Assembly: GCA_938001995.1 (NCBI GenBank)
Contig: CALLAV010000005.1
Coordinates: 1-10,633, forward strand
From: an uncultured Amylibacter sp.
GTDB taxonomy: Bacteria > Pseudomonadota > Alphaproteobacteria > Rhodobacterales > Rhodobacteraceae
DNA: 10,633 nucleotides
Direction: 5' to 3'
The notes under the pieces were generated by a model. That model did not search any database. It saw only the letters and a list, made by a program, of their open reading frames with translations, and was not told the DNA's origin. Both the position numbers and the translations under genes were made by a program. This document shows, in pieces, positions 1-6,110 of the stretch (positions within the stretch are counted from its first letter, which is position 1; the number at the start of each line of letters is the position of its first letter).

Positions 1-47
1 CGACGGATTGGCGAACCAATCTGTTTGATGACGATTGTTTTAGCCAT
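1..47 (-). CDS. rpmD: 50S ribosomal protein L30 (partial, N-terminus only)
   Basis: The first 15 codons of L30 read MAKTIVIKQIGSPIR before the window edge cuts the gene. This is the normal N-terminus of bacterial L30, a small protein of the large ribosomal subunit. It starts 4 bp after the rpsE stop, in the standard spc-operon position (rpsE-rpmD), so translation is probably coupled to rpsE. The identification rests on the N-terminal match plus gene order; the rest of the protein is outside the window. Confidence 0.9.
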   Translation of the reverse strand, partial: MAKTIVIKQIGSPIR

Positions 48-51
48 AGTC

Positions 52-639
52 TTAAGCCTCCGCGTTTTCAGCTGCTGCTTCTGCAGGTGCTTCAGCAGGC
101 GCATCAGTTTTTGGCAGAATGTCAGAAACCTTCTTGCCACGACGTTGTGCAACGTTGCGCGGTGAAGACTCTTTGGTCAGACCGTCCATTGTGGCACGGA
201 TCATGTTGTATGGGTTCGCAGAACCGATGGATTTGGACACAACGTCCTGAACACCCAACATTTCGAATACCGCACGCATTGGACCACCAGCAATAATACC
301 AGTACCTTGTGGCGCTGTGCGCATCACAACTTTACCTGCACCGTGACGACCTTTGACGTCGTGGTGTAGTGTACGGCCTTCGCGCAGTGGAACGCGGATC
401 ATTTTGCGTTTTGCAGCTTCGGTCGCTTTGCGGATCGCTTCAGGTACTTCTTTCGCTTTACCTTTACCGAAACCAACGCGCCCCTTTTGGTCGCCGACAA
501 CGACGAGAGCTGCGAAACCAAAGCGCTTACCGCCTTTTACTGTTTTGGATACGCGGTTGATTGCAACCAAGCGATCCTGAAATTCTGGTGTTTCGTCACG
601 ATCGCGTCTGCCACCGCCACGGTTGTCATCTCTAGCCAT
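52..639 (-). CDS. rpsE: 30S ribosomal protein S5
   Basis: A 195-residue S5, a small-subunit protein near the mRNA entry channel that helps maintain decoding accuracy. The N-terminal dsRBD-like S5 domain is clear, with [18 protein letters not shown] and then the glycine-rich [16 protein letters not shown] segment. The C-terminal domain includes [16 protein letters not shown] and the PYNMIRAT motif. I chose the ATG at 639 rather than the upstream-extended reading, because the protein then begins [10 protein letters not shown] and a GGAGG Shine-Dalgarno lies just upstream (646-650). It is longer than E. coli S5 (about 166 residues) because of a basic N-terminal extension and an Ala/Glu/Pro-rich acidic tail (about the last 20 residues), as is common in alphaproteobacteria. 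It lies 99 bp after rplR, with a hairpin in that spacer. Confidence 0.98.
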   Translation of the reverse strand: MARDDNRGGGRRDRDETPEFQDRLVAINRVSKTVKGGKRFGFAALVVVGDQKGRVGFGKGKAKEVPEAIRKATEAAKRKMIRVPLREGRTLHHDVKGRHGAGKVVMRTAPQGTGIIAGGPMRAVFEMLGVQDVVSKSIGSANPYNMIRATMDGLTKESSPRNVAQRRGKKVSDILPKTDAPAEAPAEAAAENAEA

Positions 640-711
640 TGAAGGCCTCCATATTTTGTGGGCCGAAACCCGTAAATCCAATCTAGGTGACGCGAACGTC
701 CCAGATCATCG

Positions 712-731
712 AGGCGGCCCGAAGGCCGCCT
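712..731 (-). terminator. Perfect 8-bp hairpin in the rplR-rpsE spacer (attenuator-like, no U-tract)
   Basis: On the mRNA (minus) strand AGGCGGCC-TTCG-GGCCGCCT forms a perfect 8-bp stem closed by a UUCG tetraloop, 7 bp after the rplR stop and about 70 bp before rpsE. No run of T follows, so it is unlikely to be a full intrinsic terminator. An mRNA stabiliser, an RNase processing barrier or a partial attenuator are all possible. The structure is seen directly; the role is inferred. Confidence 0.55.
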
Positions 732-738
732 GCAAGTT

Positions 739-1098
739 TTAGAACTTCAAGCCACCTTCACGGGCAGCGTCAGCCAAGGCTTTCACCTTGCCGTGGAACA
801 AGAAACCGCCACGGTCAAAGTAACAGACTTCTACGCCTGCTTTCTTTGCACGTTCTGCGATGGCTGTGCCAACTTTTGCAGATGCTTCGACGTTGTTTTT
901 GCCGATAACACCCAGATCTTTTTCCAAAGAGGAAGCAGATGCCAGTGTTACGCCATTCACGTCGTCGATCAGCTGCACGCTGATGTTCTTGTTTGAACGA
1001 TGAACGCTCAGACGGGGGCGGCCAGCAGCCACCTTCCGCATTTTGCTCCGGTTGCGCATACGGCGCTTCAGGAACAGATTTCTCTTGCTCATAGCCAT
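739..1098 (-). CDS. rplR: 50S ribosomal protein L18
   Basis: A 119-residue L18, which binds 5S rRNA together with L5 and places it in the central protuberance of the large subunit. The sequence shows the basic N-terminus ([18 protein letters not shown]), then [20 protein letters not shown], and the C-terminal [24 protein letters not shown]. The length matches the family. The ATG at 1098 has an AGGAG ribosome-binding site 7 nt upstream; an internal ATG two codons later (MSKRN) is possible but worse spaced. It starts 11 bp after the rplF stop within the spc operon. Confidence 0.97.
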   Translation of the reverse strand: MAMSKRNLFLKRRMRNRSKMRKVAAGRPRLSVHRSNKNISVQLIDDVNGVTLASASSLEKDLGVIGKNNVEASAKVGTAIAERAKKAGVEVCYFDRGGFLFHGKVKALADAAREGGLKF

Positions 1099-1109
1099 TA
1101 TTACGCTCC

Positions 1110-1643
1110 TTACTTCTTCTTACCTTCTTTGCGGAAGATATACTCGTCTTTGTACTTGATGCCTTTGCCCTTATACGGCTCTGGCTTGCGGTACTGACGG
1201 ATATTCGCGGCAACTTGGCCAACAACTTGTTGGTCGATGCCTTCCACAATGATTTCAGTCGGTTTTGGTGCAGTTACCGTGATGCCTTCTGGCACTTGGT
1301 ATTCCACATCATGTGACAAACCCAATGCCAGCTTGAGGACAGTGCCCTGCATGCTTGCACGATAACCAACGCCGTTGATTTCCAGCTCTTTCTTAAAGCC
1401 TTCGGTCACGCCAGTTACGCAGTTGCCGATCTGAGTGCGGGACATGCCCCACTGCTGACGTGCCCGTTTGGACATGCCACGTGGTTTCACTTCCACACCG
1501 TTGTCGCCAACAGTCAGAGTTACGTCGTCAGTGGCCGTGAAGGTGCGAACACCCTTTGGGCCTTTAATTTCTACGGTCTGGCCAGACACAGAGGCAGTTA
1601 CGCCGCTGGGCAGCTCGACCGGTTTTTTACCAATACGAGACAT
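1110..1643 (-). CDS. rplF: 50S ribosomal protein L6
   Basis: A 177-residue L6, which sits near the GTPase-associated centre of the large subunit, close to the sarcin-ricin loop. Both L6 repeats are present: the N-terminal [15 protein letters not shown] start, the central [19 protein letters not shown], and the C-terminal signature with [13 protein letters not shown]. Length is usual for the family. An AAGGGG-type ribosome-binding site precedes the ATG, 10 bp after the rpsH stop. The gene order rpsH-rplF-rplR is the canonical spc order. Confidence 0.98.
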   Translation of the reverse strand: MSRIGKKPVELPSGVTASVSGQTVEIKGPKGVRTFTATDDVTLTVGDNGVEVKPRGMSKRARQQWGMSRTQIGNCVTGVTEGFKKELEINGVGYRASMQGTVLKLALGLSHDVEYQVPEGITVTAPKPTEIIVEGIDQQVVGQVAANIRQYRKPEPYKGKGIKYKDEYIFRKEGKKK

Positions 1644-1653
1644 CTGTCACCCC

Positions 1654-2046
1654 TTAGAAGATTGTGCACAAGACTTCGCCGCCAACATTGGCTGCGCGTG
1701 CTTGTGCGTCTGACATAACACCTTGCGGTGTCGATACGATGGAAACGCCGAGACCTTGGCGAACCGTTGGAATGTCTTTGGCACCCGCGTAAACGCGACG
1801 GCCAGGTGTAGACACCCGCTTGAGTTCTTTGATCACTGGATCACCGTCGAAGTATTTCAAAGAAATCTCCAACTCTGGGTGTCCGTTAGCGCCGGTACCT
1901 GCTTCGTAGCCGCGAATGTAGCCTTCGTTCTGGAGCACGTCCAAAACCCAACCACGCAGCTTTGATGCTGGTGTTTTCACAGTAGATTTGCCGCGCAGTT
2001 GTGCGTTGCGAATCCGTGTGAGCATATCACCGATAGGATCGTTCAT
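1654..2046 (-). CDS. rpsH: 30S ribosomal protein S8
   Basis: A 130-residue S8, a primary 16S rRNA binder of the central domain. It begins [15 protein letters not shown] and ends with the family signature [16 protein letters not shown]...GGEVLCTIF. In E. coli S8 represses the spc operon by binding mRNA near the rplX-rplE junction; whether that site exists here cannot be judged by eye. The AAGGAG ribosome-binding site sits directly after the rpsN stop, 12 bp upstream, which suggests coupled translation. Confidence 0.98.
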   Translation of the reverse strand: MNDPIGDMLTRIRNAQLRGKSTVKTPASKLRGWVLDVLQNEGYIRGYEAGTGANGHPELEISLKYFDGDPVIKELKRVSTPGRRVYAGAKDIPTVRQGLGVSIVSTPQGVMSDAQARAANVGGEVLCTIF

Positions 2047-2058
2047 AAGTTTCTCTCC

Positions 2059-2364
2059 TTACCAGCTCGATTTGACCATGCCAGGGATTTGACCGTCAGA
2101 CGCCAACTGGCGCAACGCAATCCGAGACATTTTCAGTTTACGGTAATAGGCCTTCGGACGACCGGTAACCTGACAACGGTTGTGCAGGCGTGTGGCCGAA
2201 GAATTGCGTGGAAGTTCCGCCAACTTGAGGCGGGCCTTGAAACGCTCTTCCATCGGAAGGTCCATGTTAGTCGCGATTTCTTTCAGCGCAGCACGCTTGG
2301 TAGCATATTTCTCTACCAGCTTCTGACGCTTCAGTTCGCGTTGAATCATTGCTTTTTTAGCCAT
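2059..2364 (-). CDS. rpsN: 30S ribosomal protein S14 (zinc-independent form)
   Basis: A 101-residue S14 of the 30S head. The true start is the ATG at 2364 ([15 protein letters not shown]), which has a GGAGGAG ribosome-binding site about 9 nt upstream; the reading frame is open for 17 more codons but those lie over the ribosome-binding site. The long form lacks the CXXC pairs of the zinc-binding short form and contains a single cysteine (in the NRCQVTGRP segment), so it is the C-minus, zinc-independent paralogue type. The C-terminus [18 protein letters not shown] is typical. Confidence 0.98.
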   Translation of the reverse strand: MAKKAMIQRELKRQKLVEKYATKRAALKEIATNMDLPMEERFKARLKLAELPRNSSATRLHNRCQVTGRPKAYYRKLKMSRIALRQLASDGQIPGMVKSSW

Positions 2365-2383
2365 GTTCTTTTCTCCTCCGCGA

Positions 2384-2935
2384 TCAGCTTGTGAAAGGCA
2401 CGTTAAAGTGCCCAAGTAAGCTTTTCGCTTCCGCGTCTGTATCAGCGTTTGTGTTAAACGCGATATCCATGCCCCACATCACGTCTACTTTGTCGTAGTC
2501 GATCTCTGGGAATACGATGTGCTCTTTCAGGCCCATGGCATAGTTGCCACGACCGTCAAAGCTCTTGGCCGATACGCCGCGAAAGTCACGAACACGTGGC
2601 AATGCAACAGTTACCAAACGATCCAAGAATTCATACATCTGATCGCCACGCAACGTGACCTTCACACCCAAAGGCATGTCTTCACGAACGCGGAAACCAG
2701 CGATGGATTTCTTCGCTTTGGTAATCACCGGCTGCTGACCCGCAATAGCGGCCATGTCAGCAACAGCAGAACGGATTTTCTTAGAGTCGTTTACAGCTTC
2801 GCCGACGCCCATATTCAGCACGATTTTCTCGAGCTTAGGGATCATCATGTCGTTCTTGTAACCGAACTCTTCTTTCATGGCAGCGCGGATCGTGTCCTTA
2901 TACGCTGTCTTGAGACGTGGTTGATAATCAGCCAT
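2384..2935 (-). CDS. rplE: 50S ribosomal protein L5
   Basis: A 183-residue L5, the 5S rRNA-binding protein of the central protuberance that also contacts P-site tRNA. Visible family segments are [16 protein letters not shown] near residues 33-48, [35 protein letters not shown], and [17 protein letters not shown]. Its ATG lies inside the end of rplX: the two genes overlap by 8 bp (ATGGCTGA), and a GGGAG ribosome-binding site lies within rplX coding sequence, so translation is probably coupled. Length is normal. Confidence 0.98.
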   Translation of the reverse strand: MADYQPRLKTAYKDTIRAAMKEEFGYKNDMMIPKLEKIVLNMGVGEAVNDSKKIRSAVADMAAIAGQQPVITKAKKSIAGFRVREDMPLGVKVTLRGDQMYEFLDRLVTVALPRVRDFRGVSAKSFDGRGNYAMGLKEHIVFPEIDYDKVDVMWGMDIAFNTNADTDAEAKSLLGHFNVPFTS

Positions 2936-3242
2936 CGATCACTTCTCCCGACTTCTTGGCAAAACGTACTTTTTTGTCACCATCCATTTTGAAACCAACC
3001 CGTGTCGGGCCGCCATCTTTTGGATCGATCAAAGCAAGGTTGCTCAGTTGGATCGGCATCTCGGTTGGCACGCGGCCGCCCTGGGATGTTTGTGTTTGCG
3101 CAGTGTGGCGAATGGAAACATTCACGCCAGACACAACAGCTTTGCCAGTGGATGGGTTGATAGAGTTGATAGAACCCTCTTTGCCCTTATCCTTGCCAGC
3201 AAGAACGATGACCTTGTCACCTTTTTTCAACTTAGCAGCCAT
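2928..3242 (-). CDS. rplX: 50S ribosomal protein L24
   Basis: A 104-residue L24, an assembly-initiating protein that binds near the 5' end of 23S rRNA. The KOW motif is at the N-terminus ([20 protein letters not shown]), followed by [16 protein letters not shown] and [15 protein letters not shown] chose the ATG at 3242 (MAAKLKKGD) rather than the frame-open extension, because a GGAGGT ribosome-binding site within the last codons of rplN lies about 9 nt upstream. Only 1 bp separates the rplN stop from this start, and the 3' end overlaps rplE by 8 bp. Confidence 0.97.
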   Translation of the reverse strand: MAAKLKKGDKVIVLAGKDKGKEGSINSINPSTGKAVVSGVNVSIRHTAQTQTSQGGRVPTEMPIQLSNLALIDPKDGGPTRVGFKMDGDKKVRFAKKSGEVIDG

Positions 3243-3243
3243 C

Positions 3244-3612
3244 TTACAGCACCTCCGGCGCAAGCGAGATGATCTTCATGAAGTTCTTAGAGCGAAGCTC
3301 GCGAACGACTGGTCCGAAGATACGTGTGCCAACTGGCTCACCCGCATTGTTCAAAAGGACTGCAGCATTGCTGTCAAAGCGAATTGCTGTGCCGTCTTCG
3401 CGACGGACTTCTTTTGCGGTACGCACAACCACTGCCTTGCGAACTTCACCTTTTTTCACGCGACCGCGTGGAATGGCTTCTTTCACAGAAACAACGATAA
3501 TGTCTCCTACGGACGCATAGCGTCGGTGGGAACCGCCCAGAACCTTGATGCACTGAACACGGCGTGCGCCGCTGTTGTCAGCCACTTCAAGATTGGTCTG
3601 CATCTGGATCAT
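3244..3612 (-). CDS. rplN: 50S ribosomal protein L14
   Basis: A 122-residue L14, a highly conserved large-subunit protein that bridges to the 30S subunit and contacts L19 and 16S rRNA. The sequence [20 protein letters not shown] opens it, followed by [29 protein letters not shown] motifs and the terminal [24 protein letters not shown]. Length is exactly that expected. A GGAG ribosome-binding site precedes the ATG. The 71-bp spacer from rpsQ is unusually long for this operon and contains a hairpin. Confidence 0.98.
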   Translation of the reverse strand: MIQMQTNLEVADNSGARRVQCIKVLGGSHRRYASVGDIIVVSVKEAIPRGRVKKGEVRKAVVVRTAKEVRREDGTAIRFDSNAAVLLNNAGEPVGTRIFGPVVRELRSKNFMKIISLAPEVL

Positions 3613-3629
3613 GTTGATACTCCGACCTT

Positions 3630-3657
3630 TGGGGACCTAAATGCAGTTCAGGCCCCA
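3630..3657 (-). promoter_or_regulatory. Bulged hairpin in the rpsQ-rplN leader spacer
   Basis: On the mRNA strand, TGGGG and CCT pair with AGG and CCCCA around an 11-nt loop (GAACTGCATTT), leaving one bulged T. The stem ends 17 nt before the rplN start, just upstream of its ribosome-binding site. The placement is suitable for translational control of rplN and the downstream coupled genes, or for transcript processing. The pairing is seen directly; the function is inferred. Confidence 0.45.
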
Positions 3658-3683
3658 GGGTTTCGATAAACTGGAGTTTTGGC

Positions 3684-3914
3684 TTAGTCGGCCAAAACTT
3701 CCCAGCGTTTGGTCTTCGAAATTGGTGCACATTCTTGAATGCGAACTTTATCACCAACTTTGAATGTTTCATTCGCGTCGTGGGCCCGATATTTTTTGGA
3801 CTTACGAATGGTTTTCTTCAGAACGGGGTGTGTAAACCGGCGTTCTACGGAAACTGTTACAGTCTGAGCATTCTGGTCGCTTGTGACTGTGCCGTTCAAA
3901 ATACGCTTTGGCAT
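3684..3914 (-). CDS. rpsQ: 30S ribosomal protein S17
   Basis: A 76-residue S17, an OB-fold primary binder of 16S rRNA. It begins [21 protein letters not shown] and carries the family segment [20 protein letters not shown] followed by [21 protein letters not shown]. Length is normal. The ATG at 3914 has an AGGAG ribosome-binding site about 9 nt upstream, placed just past the rpmC stop (14-bp spacer). Confidence 0.98.
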   Translation of the reverse strand: MPKRILNGTVTSDQNAQTVTVSVERRFTHPVLKKTIRKSKKYRAHDANETFKVGDKVRIQECAPISKTKRWEVLAD

Positions 3915-3928
3915 AATAAAGGCTCCTC

Positions 3929-4135
3929 TTACTCAGCTGATGCGGCGTCTGCCGCTTTTTGGTTCAGGATGGTTGTAACGCGCGCAACGTCACGACGCAC
4001 TTGGCGAACACGCGCTGTGTTTTCCAACTGGTTCGTCGCGCCCTGAAAACGCAGGTTAAACGCTTCTTTTTTCAATGAAACGAGTTGCTCACGCAACTCA
4101 TCGGGGGTTTTGCCCCGGAGTTCTTCGGCTTTCAT
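3929..4135 (-). CDS. rpmC: 50S ribosomal protein L29
   Basis: A 68-residue L29, a two-helix protein near the peptide exit tunnel that forms part of the docking site for SRP and trigger factor. [18 protein letters not shown], then [20 protein letters not shown] and [14 protein letters not shown], are standard, with an Ala-rich tail. The ATG has an AAGGAA ribosome-binding site 5 nt upstream and overlaps, as ATGA, the stop of a short upstream frame. It is the first ribosomal gene of the transcript here, whereas it normally follows rplP; a dedicated promoter lies about 100 bp upstream. Confidence 0.97.
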   Translation of the reverse strand: MKAEELRGKTPDELREQLVSLKKEAFNLRFQGATNQLENTARVRQVRRDVARVTTILNQKAADAASAE

Positions 4136-4191
4136 GCCATTTCCTTTTCAACATCATTGGAGTGCCCCGTCTGGCGCCACTTGCGCAGCAC
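4132..4191 (-). CDS. Possible 19-codon leader ORF overlapping rpmC by ATGA
   Basis: A GTG-initiated frame of 19 codons (begins VLRKWRQTG, ends EKEMA) stops with TGA that overlaps the rpmC ATG as ATGA, the classic geometry of translational coupling. No strong ribosome-binding site precedes the GTG, and an in-frame stop lies two codons further upstream, so no longer gene fits. It could be a leader peptide, the 3' remnant of a gene that once linked rplP to rpmC, or chance. I do not recognise the sequence. Confidence 0.25.
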   Translation of the reverse strand: MLRKWRQTGHSNDVEKEMA

Positions 4192-4233
4192 TTTAGGTCA
4201 CACTGATTCCAATGGAGTACAGTACGAACGCGG

Positions 4234-4262
4234 TCTATAGGCGGGATGGGGTGATGTGGCAA
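4234..4262 (-). promoter_or_regulatory. Sigma70-type promoter for the rpmC-led spc operon
   Basis: On the minus strand a -35 box TTGCCA (4262-4257) and a -10 box TATAGA (4239-4234) are separated by exactly 17 nt. Transcription would begin near 4227, giving an rpmC leader of roughly 90 nt. A small CCCC-AACA-GGGG hairpin sits immediately upstream of the -35 box (4263-4274). Box quality and spacing are seen directly; activity is inferred. It explains how the operon can be expressed without the S10 genes upstream. Confidence 0.65.
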
Positions 4263-4301
4263 CCCCTGTTGGGGATTTGTTCGTTGCTTTCAAAGTACCT
4301 C

Positions 4302-4443
4302 GCACGGATTCAAGGGCGCAAGCCCGCCGTGCAGAGCCCGACCGCCCCATGGGCGGGCTCTTCTGCCACGTCGCGGATCAAAGTGAGGTAGGAGAACGTG
4401 GAACCATAAAGCGGCTGCCAGTGAGGGAGCGAAGCCCACCCGC
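4302..4443. ncRNA. Candidate structured RNA or conserved non-coding element
   Basis: Between the rpmC promoter and the DUF4279 pseudogene lies a GC-rich block of adjacent perfect stems. GCACGG (4302-4307) pairs with CCGTGC (4327-4332) and encloses GGGC-GCAA-GCCC with a GNRA-type tetraloop. AGAGCCCG (4333-4340) pairs with CGGGCTCT (4354-4361). CCACGT (4366-4371) pairs with ACGTGG (4396-4401). GCGG (4411-4414) can pair with CCGC (4440-4443) around GTG-A-GGG...CCCAC. Frames open on both strands here look non-coding in composition. It does not match my memory of RNase P, tmRNA, SRP or 6S RNA. Strand is undecided; a TTGACA hexamer (4488-4483, minus) could be a -35 for a minus-strand transcript, but I see no good -10. 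Confidence 0.35.
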
Positions 4444-4531
4444 GGTCAGGCCCTGCACTCCACTCTTTAATTGGGCAATCATTGTCAACAAAACTGAAAT
4501 GGTACAAAACACATGAAATACTATTTTAGCG

Positions 4532-5072
4532 ATGAACTTGTCTCACGTATTTCAAGGTAACCAAGATTTGACTAAATCAAATTGCTCAGTAGTTTGGCTT
4601 CAAATATTCGACGATAACCTAATTCCTGAAAAGATCACAAAATTACTTGGAAACAAGCCGGCCAGCGCCGCAAGAAAAGATGACTTACGACCGACACGTT
4701 CAAAAATAGGGCATATTGTTGAGAAACACGTGTCGGTGGTTTTTCGCAAGCCAAGCGTCTTTTCCCGCAAATATTGACGCCCAAATTCAAGATATTTTTG
4801 CGCAGCTGACTGATGACTTTGCAACATGGAAAGATGTGACTTCACAATACAGATGTATGGTTTTTTGCGGGCTTTTTATGGAAAAAATAAATGAGGGCGT
4901 AATATTGTTGCCAGAAACAATTTCTATTCTTTCGGAAAGACGCCTAAATTTCGACTTAGATATCTACGCATCAACTAATCCTAAAATGATCAATAACTCT
5001 TGCATGGAAATTCGTAGCCTAACCTATAATTCACCACCCCTCCCTAGCCTGCTTCTCCGCCCTTTTCCTTAA
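4532..5072 (+). pseudogene. DUF4279-like protein gene broken by one frameshift
   Basis: Two overlapping plus-strand frames together read as one DUF4279-type protein. The first (from ATG 4532) gives VVWLQIFDDNLIPEKITKLLG, the N-terminal pattern in which a beta strand is followed by D-x-x-x-P-E-x-I-T-x-L-L-G. The second gives RWFFASQASFPANIDAQIQ and later NEGVILLPETISILSERR ending LDIYAS, the usual C-terminal half. The switch must occur near 4725-4740, around GTGTCGGTGG, where dropping one base restores a continuous frame. After LDIYAS the frame runs on about 30 codons into an unrelated gene remnant, so the natural 3' end may also be lost. No clear ribosome-binding site precedes ATG 4532. The gene is AT-rich compared with its neighbours. 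DUF4279 has no function I can state. A sequencing error remains possible. Confidence 0.65.
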
Positions 5073-5135
5073 CACCTCTGTCTGCGGCAGCCGTTTGTAT
5101 TTAATATTCTAGCCCAACGTCCCAAAATACAGCTC
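5031..5135 (-). pseudogene. 3' remnant of a second copy of the lipoprotein gene (paralogue of 6111-6665)
   Basis: Read on the minus strand, these 35 codons align without gaps to the last 35 codons of the intact gene at 6111-6665. Both end LPQTEVLRKRAEKQAREGW followed by stop, and both carry ELYFG 29 codons earlier; about 28 of 34 amino-acid positions are identical. The remnant has an internal TAG where the intact copy has Glu, and upstream of ELYFG the similarity stops. Many matching codons differ only at silent positions, so the copy diverged while still under selection and decayed later; it is not a fresh duplication. Confidence 0.8.
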
Positions 5136-5270
5136 CATTTGCTTTGTGATTGTTGCTCAACTGGAAATAGTATTTTCCGTTGACCGTTAACCATACTGTA
5201 GCTAACGTCGTTCAGCGCTATTGGTAGAGGCTTCAGATTTTTGTACTGAATTTCGATTAGGTGAAAAGAT
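5136..5270. other. AT-rich spacer with a possible decayed minus-strand frame
   Basis: This stretch lies between the lipoprotein-gene remnant and the RTX gene. On the minus strand one frame reads protein-like sequence (LKPLPIALNDVSYSMVNG) and a second continues as KYYFQLSNNHKANGAVFWD to a stop at 5104. The two frames join at a 7-bp near-tandem repeat (GTTAACG GTCAACG), which could be the frameshifting event. I do not recognise the product. On the plus strand it holds only the AGGTGA ribosome-binding site for the RTX gene, near 5260. Confidence 0.3.
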
Positions 5271-6095
5271 ATGTGGATTGGTTTAATAATTGCATTCGGT
5301 CTTGGCGCAGTAGCGTTGTCCGTTTTTGATGATGACAATTCGGATGAAGCACCTAATGACGAAACCGTAACTGACGAAGACGGCACGATCACAGGCACAT
5401 CAGGCGCCGACACGATCCTTGTGGACACCGATCAAACGACGGATGTTCTGGCAGGCGATGGGGACGACATCGTAACAGCAGATGAGGGCCCAAATGCCAC
5501 CATCATTGGCGCAGACATTTATGGCGGCGCGGGTGACGATCAAATCGACGCGCGCGAAGCAGCAACCTCCGACGTTTATGGCGGCGAAGGCAATGATATC
5601 ATCCAAGGCGCAAGCTATTCAACTTACAGCGGCAATTCAGTTTTTTATGGTGGCGAAGGCGACGACCAGTTGGACCTTGATACCACCCCAGAATTTGACT
5701 CTTACAACACGCCCAGCGTAACGCCCGCCCTTTACGGAGACGAAGGAAGCGACACGTTCAACATCAACCTGACGCAAGGTGCGTTAGATTTCGACAGCTT
5801 TGCAGACGGTGTCGGCATTCCCGACAGTGGCTCGGATGTGGTGGCAAGGATACAAGATTTTGATGCAACCGAAGACACGCTCAATATCGATATCACGAGC
5901 TTTGTCGAAGATACCCAAGAAAACCCAAGCTACACAGGTTTCACCCTGAACGAAGTCCCTGCAACGGACGACGTTGCAGCCTATATGGAAGTGCGTCTGA
6001 ACTTTGAACTCGAAGACGGCAAGGACTTCACTTCAATCATTAACCTGCGCGGCGGCCCATTCCCAACCGCGGCGGACATAAACATCACCCAGTGA
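5271..6095 (+). CDS. Membrane-anchored RTX-type calcium-binding protein
   Basis: A 274-residue, very acidic protein. Residues 2-18 (WIGLIIAFGLGAVALSV) form one hydrophobic segment, probably an uncleaved anchor or signal, followed at once by DDDNSDE. RTX nonapeptide-like repeats follow: GTSGADTIL (42-50), AGDGDDIV (61-68), YGGAGDDQID (84-93), YGGEGNDIIQ (103-112), YGGEGDDQLDLD (126-137) and a degenerate YGDEGSDTF (155-163). In the family such repeats form a Ca2+-binding parallel beta-roll outside the cytoplasm. The segment RIQDFDATEDTLNID (193-207) is the strand commonly found after RTX blocks. No catalytic domain is visible. An AGGTGA ribosome-binding site precedes the ATG. The gene converges on the lipoprotein gene with a 15-bp gap and sits between it and its remnant. 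The exact role is unknown. Confidence 0.85.
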   Translation: MWIGLIIAFGLGAVALSVFDDDNSDEAPNDETVTDEDGTITGTSGADTILVDTDQTTDVLAGDGDDIVTADEGPNATIIGADIYGGAGDDQIDAREAATSDVYGGEGNDIIQGASYSTYSGNSVFYGGEGDDQLDLDTTPEFDSYNTPSVTPALYGDEGSDTFNINLTQGALDFDSFADGVGIPDSGSDVVARIQDFDATEDTLNIDITSFVEDTQENPSYTGFTLNEVPATDDVAAYMEVRLNFELEDGKDFTSIINLRGGPFPTAADINITQ

Positions 6096-6110
6096 TTTAG
6101 ACGGGCGGGG

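Noticed and set aside
815..1249. 144-codon minus frame across rplR and rplF
   Set aside because: It is a shifted shadow of two certain ribosomal genes.
4263..4274. CCCC-AACA-GGGG hairpin as an intrinsic terminator
   Set aside because: Only four base pairs and followed by TTGCC rather than a U-tract; it sits directly against the -35 box.
4310..4507. Open minus-strand frame of 65 codons over the structured block
   Set aside because: It runs through all the hairpin stems, shows no domain and no ribosome-binding site; the overlapping plus-strand frame is equally open. Best explained as a GC-rich non-coding element.
4256..4516. Open plus-strand frame of 86 codons starting with GTG
   Set aside because: It overlaps the rpmC promoter and the hairpin block, its composition looks random (many Arg and Pro), and no family is recognised.
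4513..4560. Short frame starting at ATG 4513 as an alternative start for the DUF4279-like gene
   Set aside because: It stops after 15 codons in a different frame and has no ribosome-binding site.
5069..5428. Minus-strand open frame antisense to the start of the RTX gene
   Set aside because: Its first part is only the shadow of the RTX coding sequence and its end is a shifted frame of the lipoprotein remnant. The middle part is discussed as a decayed frame instead.
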